14,984 bases of DNA, from positions 1 through 14,984 of the forward strand of contig CAJURV010000029.1 of assembly GCA_910588925.1 (NCBI GenBank), written 5' to 3'. Under the pieces are notes generated by a model. That model was given only the letters and a program-made list of their open reading frames with translations. It was not told the origin of the DNA and made no database searches. Source of the stretch: an uncultured Rikenellaceae bacterium (GTDB taxonomy: Bacteria > Bacteroidota > Bacteroidia > Bacteroidales > Rikenellaceae). This document shows, one piece after another, positions 14,672 to 14,984 of the stretch; within the stretch, counting starts at the first letter, position 1, and each line of letters begins with the position of its first letter. Both the position numbers and the translations under genes were made by a program.

Positions 14672-14984
14672 TTAGTTCTCCCACAGCTCTTCGTAGCCTA
14701 CCGACAGGGCATATTTCACCACCATAGGCTCGGGATCGTTCACGAGGGCATAAACGGTCATCGATTTGAAGTCTATCGTAAAGTCGACTATCTCTCTGCC
14801 GAAGTCTATCTTCTTGGTAGGGTTGCCCTCCCAGTCGAAGAGGAGAAGAGATTCGGGACCTTTGCCGTAGTCTTCTTTATTTTTAAGTTCTCTTCCCACA
14901 AATCCCACTACGAAGCCATCATTACAAGTGGTTAACCCACGGAACATACTCCAACCGGGTTTTTGAGGATATCCTATCATGCCC
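14672..14984 (-). CDS. BF3164/TolB-like beta-propeller lipoprotein (array copy 3, partial at window edge)
   Basis: The C-terminal 103 residues of a third paralog; the frame is open to the edge, so the 5' end and signal peptide lie outside. The Met reachable at 14980 corresponds to an internal residue of copy 1 and is not a start. The visible part (PQKPGWSMFRGLTTCNDGF onward) is almost identical to copy 1 and differs more from copy 2, although copy 2 lies between them. The shared tail FGREIVDFTIDFKSM is unchanged. Confidence 0.8.
   Translation of the reverse strand, partial: GMIGYPQKPGWSMFRGLTTCNDGFVVGFVGRELKNKEDYGKGPESLLLFDWEGNPTKKIDFGREIVDFTIDFKSMTVYALVNDPEPMVVKYALSVGYEELWEN

Overview
The window reads as a chromosomal piece of a member of the Bacteroidales (Bacteroidota). 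Three things point there. Promoters match the Bacteroidota pattern (TTTG at about -33, TAnnTTTG at about -7), most clearly ahead of folA and the LytTR gene. Shine-Dalgarno sequences are largely absent. The right edge carries BF3164/TolB-like propeller lipoproteins, a family typical of this phylum. The genus cannot be fixed from the sequence, and no rRNA, tRNA, CRISPR array or transposase was found.

Left part (1-3340): two tandem TetR-type regulators on the + strand (616-2058) form a probable operon closed by a hairpin at 2091-2132, with no target gene visible. A gene-free stretch of about 1.2 kb follows, packed with copies of a hairpin-bearing intergenic repeat. Middle (3339-7482, - strand): folA and nadA, 23 bases apart, are read from one strong promoter at 4896-4926. 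They lie downstream of a large CPA2-type cation:proton antiporter with a universal-stress-like C-terminal half. Next comes another gene-free kilobase (7520-8657) holding an inverted copy of the same repeat.

Right part (8658-14984, all - strand): a membrane-anchored LytTR regulator and a CaCA-type Na+/Ca2+ exchanger form a two-gene operon. An 800-base non-coding region follows, with a 21-bp-period direct repeat and a group of stable hairpins. Then come radC and a tandem array of at least three paralogous lipoprotein genes, each with its own -7 box and rho-independent terminator; the third copy runs off the window.

The genes look like housekeeping and ion-homeostasis functions rather than one pathway. 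The least ordinary content is non-coding. A composite repeat (hairpin beta, about 67 bp, hairpin alpha) occurs in four copies in both orientations around the antiporter-folA-nadA block. The LytTR gene has a near-leaderless promoter and a possible distant tandem binding site. The lipoprotein array keeps its ends nearly identical while the middle of each gene diverges.
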